Both the position numbers and the translations under genes were made by a program. The notes beneath the pieces were generated by a model that worked only from the letters and a program-made list of their open reading frames with translations, searched no databases and was not told where the DNA came from. 64,000 bases of DNA from Sulfuriflexus sp. (GTDB lineage Bacteria; Pseudomonadota; Gammaproteobacteria; AKS1): the NCBI GenBank assembly GCA_023134145.1, contig JAGLUW010000006.1, positions 1 through 64,000 on the forward strand. The letters run 5' to 3'. Below are positions 1 to 8,426 of this stretch, piece by piece (position 1 is the first letter of the stretch; every line of letters starts with the position of its first letter).

Positions 1-2
1 AT

Positions 3-71
3 CGACCGGTTGAGGCCACCGTCGAAAGCGGTCACTTCCTCTTTGCAAAATTAACACACAAATCCACTTAA
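3..71 (+). CDS. possible 3' end of an upstream gene (partial)
   Basis: From base 3 one plus-strand frame is open for 22 codons and stops at TAA 69-71, giving a tail that reads RPVEATVESGHFLFAKLTHK plus two residues. Its codon use looks like that of neighbouring genes, and it would run convergently into the rhomboid gene six bases later. The fragment is too short to name a family, and a chance open frame at the window edge cannot be excluded. Confidence 0.35.
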   Translation, partial: RPVEATVESGHFLFAKLTHKST

Positions 72-77
72 CACATC

Positions 78-1649
78 CTACGAAGAAACAAGCACTATTT
101 GCATTTCTGAAATGCGTTCCATCTCTGTATCATTAGCAATACGTTTCAACTTTTCCAAGCATTGATTTGCGACTTTATGCATATTTAACCGGTTAATCAG
201 AATACCCACTTCAAGTAAACCACATTCCATATAACCCACTTCTTCTGAATAACGCGACTCTACGTCATGCAAAAGTGCAACGGCTAATTTATAACGGCCT
301 TGTCGATTAGCTTCTTGCGCCAAGATCAACACGTCACGTGAATTAGCTAAAACAAATTCTCTGGTAACCATTAAGCAATCTTTCGCTATATCAAATGCAT
401 CAACATAGCGGCGATGTTGCATGTACAAGTCAATCATTAACCGCCCCATACACAGATAAGCACCCTGCTTTTTCCATTCACCTATTTTGTTATAAATATC
501 TAGGAAGTGTTCTGGATGCAATTGCATTGGATCAACATCTGCAAGAATTAAATTAATCGCATCACTATTCTGACCCGTTCGTACCATATTAAAGAGTCGG
601 TCAAGATACGCACCTTGCTGCTTCTTTTCTTCGGCTTGTATATAGTGCTTTTCTATCGCTCGGGTGGTTTTATTCAAGTTGGCAGATTTGTTTATTGCAA
701 ACGAATTATCCTGAGATCGCATATGTTCTATTTCATCATCTAATTCTTCAGCAATCTCTGCTTTACGTTCTTTAAAGTAAAACAGGCCGATCAGGTAACC
801 CACCACGCCACCACTCACATGTGCGACAAGATTTACGCCTTGATTCATTCCCTCAGAAAGCAATTCCCATGCATCAAAACCAACAAACCAAATAGCCAAG
901 AACCAAACAGGTATAGCGACACGTTTAATCGGAATAATGAACCAAATAAGTGTATTCACCCTGGCCTTTGGCATAAAATAAGCGGACAAACCAACAACGC
1001 CCATCACCACACCAGAAAGACCTAGGCCAGGAATGTTGCCACCTTCGAATAAAGAGAATAATGAATAAAAGACCGAACAACCGATAGCGATAACCGTAAG
1101 CGTTAATACATAACGAAACATGCCACCAATAATCAATTCAACCGCACATGAAAATGCAAAAAAGAAAATCAGGTTACCAATAATATGTGCGAATCCACCA
1201 TGAGCTAGTGACGAACTAATCATCGTGAAGGGATTAAAACTGCGCGGAAAATACATTATTTCTTCATCAAGAATTGATGGTGCGGTCTCACTATAAAGGA
1301 GATGGTGCTCTAACAGGGATAATCGGAATTTTAGAGATTCATCTTTAGATAATTCAGGTACATCATCAAAGATGTTTTTCTCAATTTTTTCTAGCGGTAC
1401 GCCACGAATAGTTTGGATATGATAGGCATGTAATAAATAAACACAGGCATTATCATTTTGCGCAAGAAAATCATCTGTCTCGATACTGGCTTTCTTCGAG
1501 ATATTTTGACAGTAATTTATTATCGACGCTTCATATTGTTGGTTAGATTGAACTTGAAAATAAAATACCGCAATACAGATCAACATGATGGCCCAAGTTA
1601 TCCATGGACGTCGCCCTAACCGCAAATCAGTATTAAGAGGTATTAACAT
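78..1649 (-). CDS. rhomboid-family intramembrane serine protease with long C-terminal extension
   Basis: Intramembrane protease that cleaves transmembrane segments of other proteins. Counting from the ATG at 1649 the protein has 523 residues. It has a first membrane helix near residues 17-34, a polar loop, and then the rhomboid core at about 145-295. The core carries the HIIGN motif (about 155-159), the GLSG nucleophile motif (Ser about 212) and the catalytic His in HVSGG (about 277). A soluble region of more than 200 residues follows and looks all-helical, perhaps TPR-like. An in-frame GTG lies 18 bases upstream, but MLIPLNTD is the usual start of this family. The fold assignment is strong; the substrate is unknown. 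Confidence 0.88.
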   Translation of the reverse strand: MLIPLNTDLRLGRRPWITWAIMLICIAVFYFQVQSNQQYEASIINYCQNISKKASIETDDFLAQNDNACVYLLHAYHIQTIRGVPLEKIEKNIFDDVPELSKDESLKFRLSLLEHHLLYSETAPSILDEEIMYFPRSFNPFTMISSSLAHGGFAHIIGNLIFFFAFSCAVELIIGGMFRYVLTLTVIAIGCSVFYSLFSLFEGGNIPGLGLSGVVMGVVGLSAYFMPKARVNTLIWFIIPIKRVAIPVWFLAIWFVGFDAWELLSEGMNQGVNLVAHVSGGVVGYLIGLFYFKERKAEIAEELDDEIEHMRSQDNSFAINKSANLNKTTRAIEKHYIQAEEKKQQGAYLDRLFNMVRTGQNSDAINLILADVDPMQLHPEHFLDIYNKIGEWKKQGAYLCMGRLMIDLYMQHRRYVDAFDIAKDCLMVTREFVLANSRDVLILAQEANRQGRYKLAVALLHDVESRYSEEVGYMECGLLEVGILINRLNMHKVANQCLEKLKRIANDTEMERISEMQIVLVSS

Positions 1650-1720
1650 ATTGAATGATTCAACCACAAGAAAAGTGGTTAAACAAGGCTCTGATAGATC
1701 AGTTGAACTTTGGGGAGGTC

Positions 1721-2032
1721 TTACTCTGTAACAGGAAGCATTTCTTTTATTTTACAGCCAATCGCATATTCAGTTTCAGGCACGATTTCTTCAATATGCA
1801 CAACTCTGACTAAGGCATGAAATGGCAAAGTGCTGCCGGCTTTACCTGGCTCAATATTCACTTCAAGTTCTTCGCCAACCATCAACTCATGACTGGTATG
1901 AAATTGTAGACCAGAGGCACTCAAATCTTTCATTCGAGCGGTTATGACATTACTACTACCTAACAGACAAACAGTAATATCACTGTCTACTGACATTCTA
2001 CGGAAATCACGCTTGTCATCTGAATCAACCAT
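1721..2032 (-). CDS. PilZ-domain protein
   Basis: Small protein of 103 residues consisting of one PilZ domain, a cyclic-di-GMP binding fold. The N-terminal arginine motif is visible as KRDFRRM (about 7-13), and the second motif as DLSASG near residue 37. Hydrophobic beta strands follow. PilZ proteins couple c-di-GMP levels to motility, surface behaviour or polysaccharide output, but the partner cannot be read from sequence. It stands alone between the rhomboid gene and panD on the same strand, 75 bases from panD, so it may be cotranscribed. Confidence 0.85.
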   Translation of the reverse strand: MVDSDDKRDFRRMSVDSDITVCLLGSSNVITARMKDLSASGLQFHTSHELMVGEELEVNIEPGKAGSTLPFHALVRVVHIEEIVPETEYAIGCKIKEMLPVTE

Positions 2033-2107
2033 GTAAATTGCAGCCTCTATTTACGTTTATCAGTCCACCGTTTTAAACGGTAATCTCAGAAACTATATCG
2101 GCCAATC

Positions 2108-2488
2108 TTAGGCAACCTGAACAGGAATTGTATTACGTGTGTGGGTAATCGTGTTGTTCTCATCAAGATAAACAAGCTTCGGCTTAAAATTAGCCAAGGC
2201 TTGTTGGCTAAGGCTCACATAACTACAAATAATCACTCGATCACCTGGGTTAGCCTTATGTGCGGCTGCGCCATTCACCGAAATGATGCCCGAGCCATCT
2301 TCTGCACGAATTGCATAGGTAGTAAAACGTTCGCCATTGGCAACGTTATAAATCTGAATCTGTTCGTATTCAAGAATGCCGGCCGCTTCAAGTAAGCGCC
2401 CATCAATAGCACATGAACCTTCGTATTCAACTTCGGAGTGCGTCACGCAAGCCCTATGGAGCTTACATTTGAGCATCGTCGTTTGCAT
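2108..2488 (-). CDS. panD: aspartate 1-decarboxylase
   Basis: Pyruvoyl enzyme that decarboxylates L-aspartate to beta-alanine, one of the two halves of pantothenate. The 126-residue length is normal. The self-processing site is intact: YEGSC places Gly24-Ser25 at the usual position, with Ser25 becoming the pyruvoyl group. The conserved Lys9 (LKCKLHRA), YAI and [12 protein letters not shown] segments are present. It is the last pan gene of the minus-strand run and is separated from panC by about 110 bases, so it may have its own promoter. The start ATG is preceded by an AAGGGTG ribosome site. Confidence 0.97.
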   Translation of the reverse strand: MQTTMLKCKLHRACVTHSEVEYEGSCAIDGRLLEAAGILEYEQIQIYNVANGERFTTYAIRAEDGSGIISVNGAAAHKANPGDRVIICSYVSLSQQALANFKPKLVYLDENNTITHTRNTIPVQVA

Positions 2489-2598
2489 GGAACACCCTTT
2501 CTTTAACCAAATAATAAAGCCCGCTGATGCGAGCTGGTGCGTATTATCCAGTTTTCACCCGCTGTATTCAAATACAGCTTATAAGCTATTGATTTTAT

Positions 2599-3477
2599 TT
2601 ATTTTCTATTCTTGGATTTGGCTGAAATGATGCATCTGAGGTTATCAATTAGGCGTGGAACACCCAAATTAGCCGCGGCTAGGATCATGAAATCGCGACC
2701 CTTTTCCCGTGGTGGGGCTAAATTCGGGTCCAAAATTTGTACATAGTCGACCTGCCAACCGGTCTTGTTTAAAACCTTTGCTGCCTCAGCCTCTAAGTCA
2801 GAAAAGTCACGCCGACCTGCTATCAAGCCATCTGCAATGCACTCTAATACCTGATGCAGTCGAGATGCCTGTTGCCGTTCAGCACGAGTAAGATACTGGT
2901 TGCGTGAACTCATGGCTAAACCATCATCTTCACGCACAATAGGTGCTCCAATAATCTTAATTTTTAACTCGAGATGTTTTACCAACCATTGGATCACCTG
3001 CACTTGCTGATAATCTTTATTACCGAAAATGGCCACATTCGGTTTTACTGCCTCAAGCAACTTCGCGACAATAGTTGCCACTCCATCAAAATGCCCTGGC
3101 CGGTTTTCAGCACATAACTTATTACTTAATTCTTCTGGCACATGAATATCACTACTGATGTTGTCGCCGTACAAATCACTGACCGTTGGTAGGAATATCA
3201 AATCGGCTCCACGAGCCTTCAACAACTCACAATCTTTTTCTAACGTACGGGGATATTTATCGAAGTCTTCATCTGGGCCAAACTGAGTAGGGTTAACAAA
3301 AATACTCACGATGCAACGATCGGCCTTGGCTTTAGCAAGATCAACTAATTGCAAATGACCTTCATGAAGATTGCCCATTGTTGGCACAAAGGCAATTCGT
3401 TCGCCTGCATCACGCCATTGCTGGCATCTAGCTTGCAATGATGCGACATCATTTATCTGCAATAAAGATTCGCTCAT
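2599..3477 (-). CDS. panC: pantothenate synthetase (pantoate-beta-alanine ligase)
   Basis: ATP-dependent ligase joining pantoate to beta-alanine. It has 292 residues, close to the family norm. Visible hallmarks are the HIGH-type nucleotide motif in PTMGNLHEGH (about 33-42), the FVNPTQFGP segment, GNKDYQQ, and the KMSKS-like SSRNQYLT loop. The ATG overlaps the panB stop in an ATGA junction, so translation is probably coupled. With panB and panD flanking it, the pathway from ketoisovalerate and aspartate to pantothenate is complete here except for panE (or ilvC activity). Confidence 0.97.
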   Translation of the reverse strand: MSESLLQINDVASLQARCQQWRDAGERIAFVPTMGNLHEGHLQLVDLAKAKADRCIVSIFVNPTQFGPDEDFDKYPRTLEKDCELLKARGADLIFLPTVSDLYGDNISSDIHVPEELSNKLCAENRPGHFDGVATIVAKLLEAVKPNVAIFGNKDYQQVQVIQWLVKHLELKIKIIGAPIVREDDGLAMSSRNQYLTRAERQQASRLHQVLECIADGLIAGRRDFSDLEAEAAKVLNKTGWQVDYVQILDPNLAPPREKGRDFMILAAANLGVPRLIDNLRCIISAKSKNRK

Positions 3478-4271
3478 TGGTAACTATGTTCTAGTGCGGG
3501 GTACTGGGATTTTTTTACGGCCTCAACATAAGCACGAATCGCCGATTCAATATCATTTTGACCTTGAAGAAAATTCTTAACGAATTTGGCTTTATGACCA
3601 CGACTAATACCCAACATGTCGTAAGTAACAAGTACTTGGCCATCACAATCTACGCCAGCACCAATTCCAATAACGGGAATGCTTAATACTTCAGTAATTA
3701 ATTTACCCAGTGATGCGGGGATACACTCCAATACCAATATTTGAATGCCTGCTTGTTGTAATGCTTTTGCATCATTAAGAATACGTGCGGCACTGTCTTC
3801 ATCACGACCTTGCACTTTATAGCCACCGAGTTCTTTAACCGATTGCGGCTCTAAACCAAGATGCCCACAAACAGGAATGTTGTGCTTAATTAATTCTTTT
3901 ATATTTTCAAGCTGTTGTTGACCGCCTTCCAACTTAACCATTTGTGCACCGCCTTCATTAATCAAACGTTGTGCATTTTCCAAGGTTTGTTTTACGGTGG
4001 TATAACTTTGGTAAGGGAGATCAGTAATGACATAACTTCGTTGACTGCCGCGCGCAACATTGGCGCTGTGATAAACCATATCATCCATGGTGACTGGCAA
4101 GGTGCTATCGTGTCCCTGACAAACCATACCAAGAGAATCACCAACAATAAATGCATCTACACCATTGTCGTCTAACAACGAGGCAAAGCTTGCGTCATAA
4201 GCAGTAAGCACGGCAATCTTTTCGCCTTGCGACTTCATGTTCTGTAATTCTTTAATTGTTAGTCTGCTCAT
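3474..4271 (-). CDS. panB: 3-methyl-2-oxobutanoate hydroxymethyltransferase
   Basis: Transfers a hydroxymethyl group from methylene-tetrahydrofolate to ketoisovalerate, giving ketopantoate. It has 265 residues. The conserved VLTAYDASFA, VGDSLGMV (metal ligand Asp), KLEGG, GHLGLEPQ and LECIP (catalytic Glu) blocks are present in order. It overlaps the upstream kinase gene and the downstream panC by four bases each (ATGA), so the genes form one tightly coupled operon. Confidence 0.97.
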   Translation of the reverse strand: MSRLTIKELQNMKSQGEKIAVLTAYDASFASLLDDNGVDAFIVGDSLGMVCQGHDSTLPVTMDDMVYHSANVARGSQRSYVITDLPYQSYTTVKQTLENAQRLINEGGAQMVKLEGGQQQLENIKELIKHNIPVCGHLGLEPQSVKELGGYKVQGRDEDSAARILNDAKALQQAGIQILVLECIPASLGKLITEVLSIPVIGIGAGVDCDGQVLVTYDMLGISRGHKAKFVKNFLQGQNDIESAIRAYVEAVKKSQYPALEHSYQ

Positions 4272-4918
4272 AATTCAAATGGCTGTGGGTTAAAGTAATG
4301 TCGACCGCTGCTAATGTTTTGTACTTGCTCAAGTAATAGTTCGTAGTCTTGCGCACTGTTAACCAAATCGATCTCCGATGCATTCACTACTAACAACGGT
4401 GCCGAATTATATTGATAAAAGAAACTAGTATAACCATCAACCAATCTTTGCAAATATGCATTTGATATTCGTTTTTCAGCATCAATGCCACGCTTGTTAA
4501 TACGTTGTTGCAATACTTCAACGGGGGCTTGTAGGTAAATAACCAAATCTGGAACAGGTGCATCAATGGTCATGTTTTCATAAACCTGTTCGTACAAGTC
4601 AAATTCATCATCTTGTAATGTTAATTCTGCAAACAGGCGGTCTTTTTCCATTAAGAAATCAGCCACACGAACAGGACGGAATAGATCATGCTGACGTAAT
4701 TCTTGCATCTGCCTTGCGCGTTGAAACAAGAAAAAAAGCTGTGTTGGTAAAGCCGCTTCACCTGGTTTCTTGTAGTAACGCTCAAGGAATGGATTTTCAT
4801 CCGCACCTTCTAATAACAGCTCACTATCAAAAGACTCCGCTAAGCGTTTAGCGAGACTGGTTTTACCCACGCCAATCGGCCCTTCAACAACAATAAAATC
4901 AGGTCTTGAACTATTCAT
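4268..4918 (-). CDS. deoxynucleoside kinase family protein
   Basis: P-loop kinase of the deoxyadenosine/deoxyguanosine kinase family, which phosphorylates deoxynucleosides for salvage. The 216-residue protein has GPIGVGKTSLA (about 14-24) as Walker A, the conserved Glu-Arg of the family (FLERYYKKP, about 44-52), and a lid with paired arginines near QQRINKRG. It sits between folK and panB. A kinase of this family at this place is common in gammaproteobacteria, though its link to pantothenate synthesis is unclear. Substrate choice cannot be decided from sequence. Confidence 0.85.
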   Translation of the reverse strand: MNSSRPDFIVVEGPIGVGKTSLAKRLAESFDSELLLEGADENPFLERYYKKPGEAALPTQLFFLFQRARQMQELRQHDLFRPVRVADFLMEKDRLFAELTLQDDEFDLYEQVYENMTIDAPVPDLVIYLQAPVEVLQQRINKRGIDAEKRISNAYLQRLVDGYTSFFYQYNSAPLLVVNASEIDLVNSAQDYELLLEQVQNISSGRHYFNPQPFEL

Positions 4919-4960
4919 AATAGGGTCAAGTGTTTAGCAGCACGTATTGTAACGCGTTTA

Positions 4961-5470
4961 TCATCTTTTGGGACAAGGTGATTTTTCCAATATCATTTTT
5001 GGACAAGCGTCTAAACAAGAAGATATGCTCCCCTGCCCTGTAATCACAAGTTCTGGCGCCACCTCAGCCAAGGGTTGCAACACAAAATCACGCTGGCATA
5101 TTTCAGGGTGCGGTACCGTCAATCTTTCTGTGGCAATAGATTCATTACCATAAAGCAAAATATCGAGATCCAACGGCCGAGATGCCCAGCGTTCTCCATC
5201 GCGGCGTCGCCCTTGGGAAAACTCAATTGCTTGTAATTCATCAAGTAAAGTAACGGCATCCAAGCCCGTTTCAATGACGGCAACCGCATTTAAATAATCT
5301 GGCGCCACACTGTCATCGTTTAATGTTAATGCCTTGCTCGAGTAAAAAGAGGAACATGATACAAAGGTTGTTTGCGGTAGTTGTCGTAATGCCTCAAGCG
5401 CATTCGATAATTGTTGCACTGGCCCCTCTAGATTACTGCCTAAGCCAATGTAGCTAATAACATCAGCCAT
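4961..5470 (-). CDS. folK: 6-hydroxymethyl-7,8-dihydropterin pyrophosphokinase
   Basis: Transfers pyrophosphate from ATP to hydroxymethyl-dihydropterin in folate synthesis. The 169-residue length is typical. YIGLGSNLEGP (about 7-17) at the start, the GRRRDGERWASRPLDLDILLYG stretch holding the metal-binding aspartates (split here for length: GRRRDGERWA, RPLDLDILL), and VPHPEICQRDFVLQPL are all diagnostic. It overlaps the pcnB 3' end by eight bases, the usual gammaproteobacterial pcnB-folK pairing. Confidence 0.96.
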   Translation of the reverse strand: MADVISYIGLGSNLEGPVQQLSNALEALRQLPQTTFVSCSSFYSSKALTLNDDSVAPDYLNAVAVIETGLDAVTLLDELQAIEFSQGRRRDGERWASRPLDLDILLYGNESIATERLTVPHPEICQRDFVLQPLAEVAPELVITGQGSISSCLDACPKMILEKSPCPKR

Positions 5471-6767
5471 CAGTACGTTTTATTTTTGGCTTGCGACGAC
5501 GGCGACTTTTCTTATTTTCATTTGGCAACAACATCGATTCACGACCCGCATTGTCGCAAGTTTGAATCTCTGTCCACCACTGCGCATGCTCCGCTAAACT
5601 GTCATCGCCGATAGAACGAATCAATAAGAAATCATAGGCAGCACGAAAACGTGGATGTTCTAATGTACGCAAGGCACGTTTACCGCTTCGATTCATTAAC
5701 CGAGCCTGTAGAACAAATATTTCTTTTACCATGATGGCAAAACGTTTTGGTATTGAAATTGATCGACGTTGCACACTAAAGACTTGATCGGTTGCGGCTT
5801 GAATTGCCTGAATAGCCGGCATACCTTGTTCAAGCATGGGTGCCATTTTTTCTTGCATCGGTTCCCAAAGCATTGCGGCAAACAAGAACGCAGGTGTAAC
5901 GGGTTTACCTGCTTGAATTCGTGTGTCGGTACTTTTAAGTGCTTCACATATTAAAGTATGCGGGAAGCCTTCTGCTTCCTGACTCAATATTAACTCCGTT
6001 TGAGGAAACAACGGTGTAAACAAACCATAGTGACGCAGGCTTTCAAATGTTTGTAAGGCTTTACCCGAATGAAATAATTTTAAAACTTCTTCAAATAAAC
6101 GTGCTGGTGAAATCTCAGCGAGCAAACCCGCCAGTTCAAAAATAGGTGCTTCGGTTTTTTCTTCAATGCGCATACCGAGTTTTACGGCAAAACGTATAGC
6201 GCGCAACATACGAACGGGATCTTCATGGTAACGCGCGGTTGGCTCACCAATCATGCGCAAAATGCCTTGCTTTAGATCATCATAGCCATTGACGTAATCA
6301 ATCACTGAAAAATTACTAATGTCGTAATACAGCGCGTTTACTGTGAAGTCGCGACGCCAAACATCCTCTTCAATACAACCAAAGGCATTGTCACGAATAA
6401 TGCGACCATTCTCGACATGCACATCCTCGTCACTTTCAGGTTCTAGGTTGGCACGAAAGGTTGCCACTTCGATCACATTACGGCCATAACCTACATGGGC
6501 GAGACGAAACCGACGACCAATCAATCGACAATTGCGAAAAGTATCTTTTACTTGCTCAGGACTCGCATTCGTCGCAACATCAAAATCCTTTGGCTCACGA
6601 CCCAATAGCAAATCGCGCACACCACCACCCACCAAGCAGGCTTGATAACCAGCCTTCTTCAGACCATACAGCACCTTAATTGCCTGCTCGCTCATTTGAG
6701 AACGAGAAATACAATGTTCTGCGCGGGGTATTATAGTCGCTGGAGATTGTTGCGGTGTCTTTGCCAA
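5463..6767 (-). CDS. pcnB: poly(A) polymerase I
   Basis: Adds 3' poly(A) tails to RNA and promotes decay. It has 434 residues. The nucleotidyltransferase core is clear: LVGGGVRDLLLGREPKDFD (about 41-59) with the GG and DxD metal-binding motif, RRDFTVNALYYD, and a basic C-terminal tail (KKSRRRRKPK). The annotated start is TTG, because an in-frame TAA lies one codon upstream and the conserved TIIPRAEHCISR segment precedes the first ATG (residue 25). No good ribosome site is visible before the TTG. It heads the minus-strand run into folK and the pan genes. Confidence 0.95.
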   Translation of the reverse strand: MAKTPQQSPATIIPRAEHCISRSQMSEQAIKVLYGLKKAGYQACLVGGGVRDLLLGREPKDFDVATNASPEQVKDTFRNCRLIGRRFRLAHVGYGRNVIEVATFRANLEPESDEDVHVENGRIIRDNAFGCIEEDVWRRDFTVNALYYDISNFSVIDYVNGYDDLKQGILRMIGEPTARYHEDPVRMLRAIRFAVKLGMRIEEKTEAPIFELAGLLAEISPARLFEEVLKLFHSGKALQTFESLRHYGLFTPLFPQTELILSQEAEGFPHTLICEALKSTDTRIQAGKPVTPAFLFAAMLWEPMQEKMAPMLEQGMPAIQAIQAATDQVFSVQRRSISIPKRFAIMVKEIFVLQARLMNRSGKRALRTLEHPRFRAAYDFLLIRSIGDDSLAEHAQWWTEIQTCDNAGRESMLLPNENKKSRRRRKPKIKRTDG

Positions 6768-6892
6768 AACTTATCGATCAACCTGTGTATGTGTATTTAA
6801 TAGCAAAACGCTACTTTTAGTACGCTAATCATAGCACTAAAGCCCTCATTCTTGTGATATTTAGCGCCGTAGCTTGTATCAATATAAAGACC

Positions 6893-6919
6893 TAAAGTTA
6901 TCCTATCCAATGTCGTTAA
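6893..6919 (+). promoter_or_regulatory. sigma-28 (FliA)-type promoter before first chemoreceptor
   Basis: TAAAGTTA (6893-6900), an 11-base spacer, then GTCGTTAA (6912-6919). The enterobacterial FliA consensus is TAAAGTTT-N11-GCCGATAA, so 13 of 16 positions match with exact spacing. It lies about 45 bases before the start codon of a chemoreceptor, the expected kind of target. Confidence 0.65.
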
Positions 6920-6964
6920 CTTTCCCTAGATAGTAAAATTTACTGACATAACGGAATTGACGTA

Positions 6965-8224
6965 ATGACACAAAAAAACCGACTCCTATATGCGGGCTTT
7001 ATTGCCGTCCTAACAGGGGCTAACGGTCTATTTGCTTGGCAATTCAATATCGGTTTAATTGGCTTTGGGGTACTCATCGTCAAAGATATCATCATTATCG
7101 TGCTCTTGAAGAAGCTCCTCATGGCCGGACTTAAACAATATTTTGCGGTATTCACCGATAACATCATGGATGAAAATGCAGACAAAATTGATCTTACTAT
7201 TCGTTTTCCAGAAGACACTGGGGCTACAGGGGAAATCGCAACACAATTCAATAATAGTATCGAACGCACTCATAATGCGATCATGGATGTAGAAGCATCT
7301 GTAAGCCGCTTAATCCCTATGTCAGTCGAGCTAGCAGATACTTACAATGCCATTACGCAAAAAACACTCACGCAAACCAATTACGGTCAGTCTGTTGCTG
7401 GTTCTATGGATAAAATGCATCAGGCCAGTACCACTGTTTCAAATGATATCGAGCAAATCAATACGGCGGTTGTTAGCAGTAATGAATATGTCACCAGCTG
7501 TCGTGATGCCGTTGATAGCACTGTGCAAAGTATTCATATTGTTTCCGATAACATGGAACATGCAAGTAGTGAATTGGAAAAATTAAAACAGGCCAGTGAA
7601 GAAGTTAGTACTGTTATAGAAGTAATTAACAGTATCGCAGAACAAACTAACCTGCTTGCGCTTAATGCTGCTATTGAAGCAGCCCGTGCGGGTGAAATGG
7701 GACGAGGTTTCGCCGTTGTTGCGGATGAGGTTCGGACCCTTGCCGAACGAACACGTGTATCAACATCTGAAGTCCGTGACAATATTGAACGTATTCAAGC
7801 TCAAACAAATGATCTTGTTGAATCGATGACTCAAGGCAAGGAATCAACTGAATTAACCGTGCAACGTTCTGAGGAGTCACGCCAACAGCTCGATGAAATC
7901 TTTAATGCTGTGGAAGCAATCCAGCTGGCTTCTAATCAAATTAATGGCTCAATTGTCGTGCAAACAGAAGCAGCAAATGAAGCCCAAGCCGCTATTTCCG
8001 GTTTAGTTGAACTAAATACAGATGCCCTTGAAAGCACAAGTATTCACGCTGTTTCAAAAGAAGACCTAAATAATCTAGCTCAAGCATTAAAAGACAAACT
8101 TTCTGTTTTCAAGCTAAATGAACATCACTGGGATGAAAGCACTCGCTTCAAAACTCCGCAACAAATCAAAGCCAGTGCTGCTAGCAAAATCGAAGCTGAA
8201 GCGGAAGATGTAGAGTTATTCTAA
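6965..8224 (+). CDS. methyl-accepting chemotaxis protein without periplasmic sensor
   Basis: Chemoreceptor that signals through CheW/CheA to the flagellar motor. It has 419 residues. Two hydrophobic helices run close together at about 6-50 ([15 protein letters not shown] and [19 protein letters not shown]) with almost no loop between them, so there is no periplasmic ligand domain. A coiled-coil signalling domain follows, with the invariant hairpin tip [19 protein letters not shown] starting near residue 224. Input may come from the membrane, the cytoplasm or a partner. It shares the sigma-28-type promoter class with the next receptor but not an operon. Confidence 0.93.
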   Translation: MTQKNRLLYAGFIAVLTGANGLFAWQFNIGLIGFGVLIVKDIIIIVLLKKLLMAGLKQYFAVFTDNIMDENADKIDLTIRFPEDTGATGEIATQFNNSIERTHNAIMDVEASVSRLIPMSVELADTYNAITQKTLTQTNYGQSVAGSMDKMHQASTTVSNDIEQINTAVVSSNEYVTSCRDAVDSTVQSIHIVSDNMEHASSELEKLKQASEEVSTVIEVINSIAEQTNLLALNAAIEAARAGEMGRGFAVVADEVRTLAERTRVSTSEVRDNIERIQAQTNDLVESMTQGKESTELTVQRSEESRQQLDEIFNAVEAIQLASNQINGSIVVQTEAANEAQAAISGLVELNTDALESTSIHAVSKEDLNNLAQALKDKLSVFKLNEHHWDESTRFKTPQQIKASAASKIEAEAEDVELF

Positions 8225-8299
8225 GCCTGTATTTCCTCGCCCTTCAAGATAAAAACATTACAAAAAATAATGGTTTTATAAAAAAACACACACTTTTAC

Positions 8300-8326
8300 T
8301 TAAGATTTACATCTCGTTGCCGATTA
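8300..8326 (+). promoter_or_regulatory. sigma-28 (FliA)-type promoter before second chemoreceptor
   Basis: TTAAGATT (8300-8307), an 11-base spacer, then GCCGATTA (8319-8326). This matches the FliA consensus at 13 of 16 positions with exact N11 spacing. It lies 100 bases upstream of the second chemoreceptor start. Two independent matches before two adjacent receptor genes support both calls. Confidence 0.7.
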
Positions 8327-8426
8327 CATCAATACAGAGGCTGGAATGTCACAAAACTACTACGTAGTCATGTTGCTCTAATGTGTGTTCACTATAGAGA
8401 ACAAATGGATTTAAAAGGATAAAACG

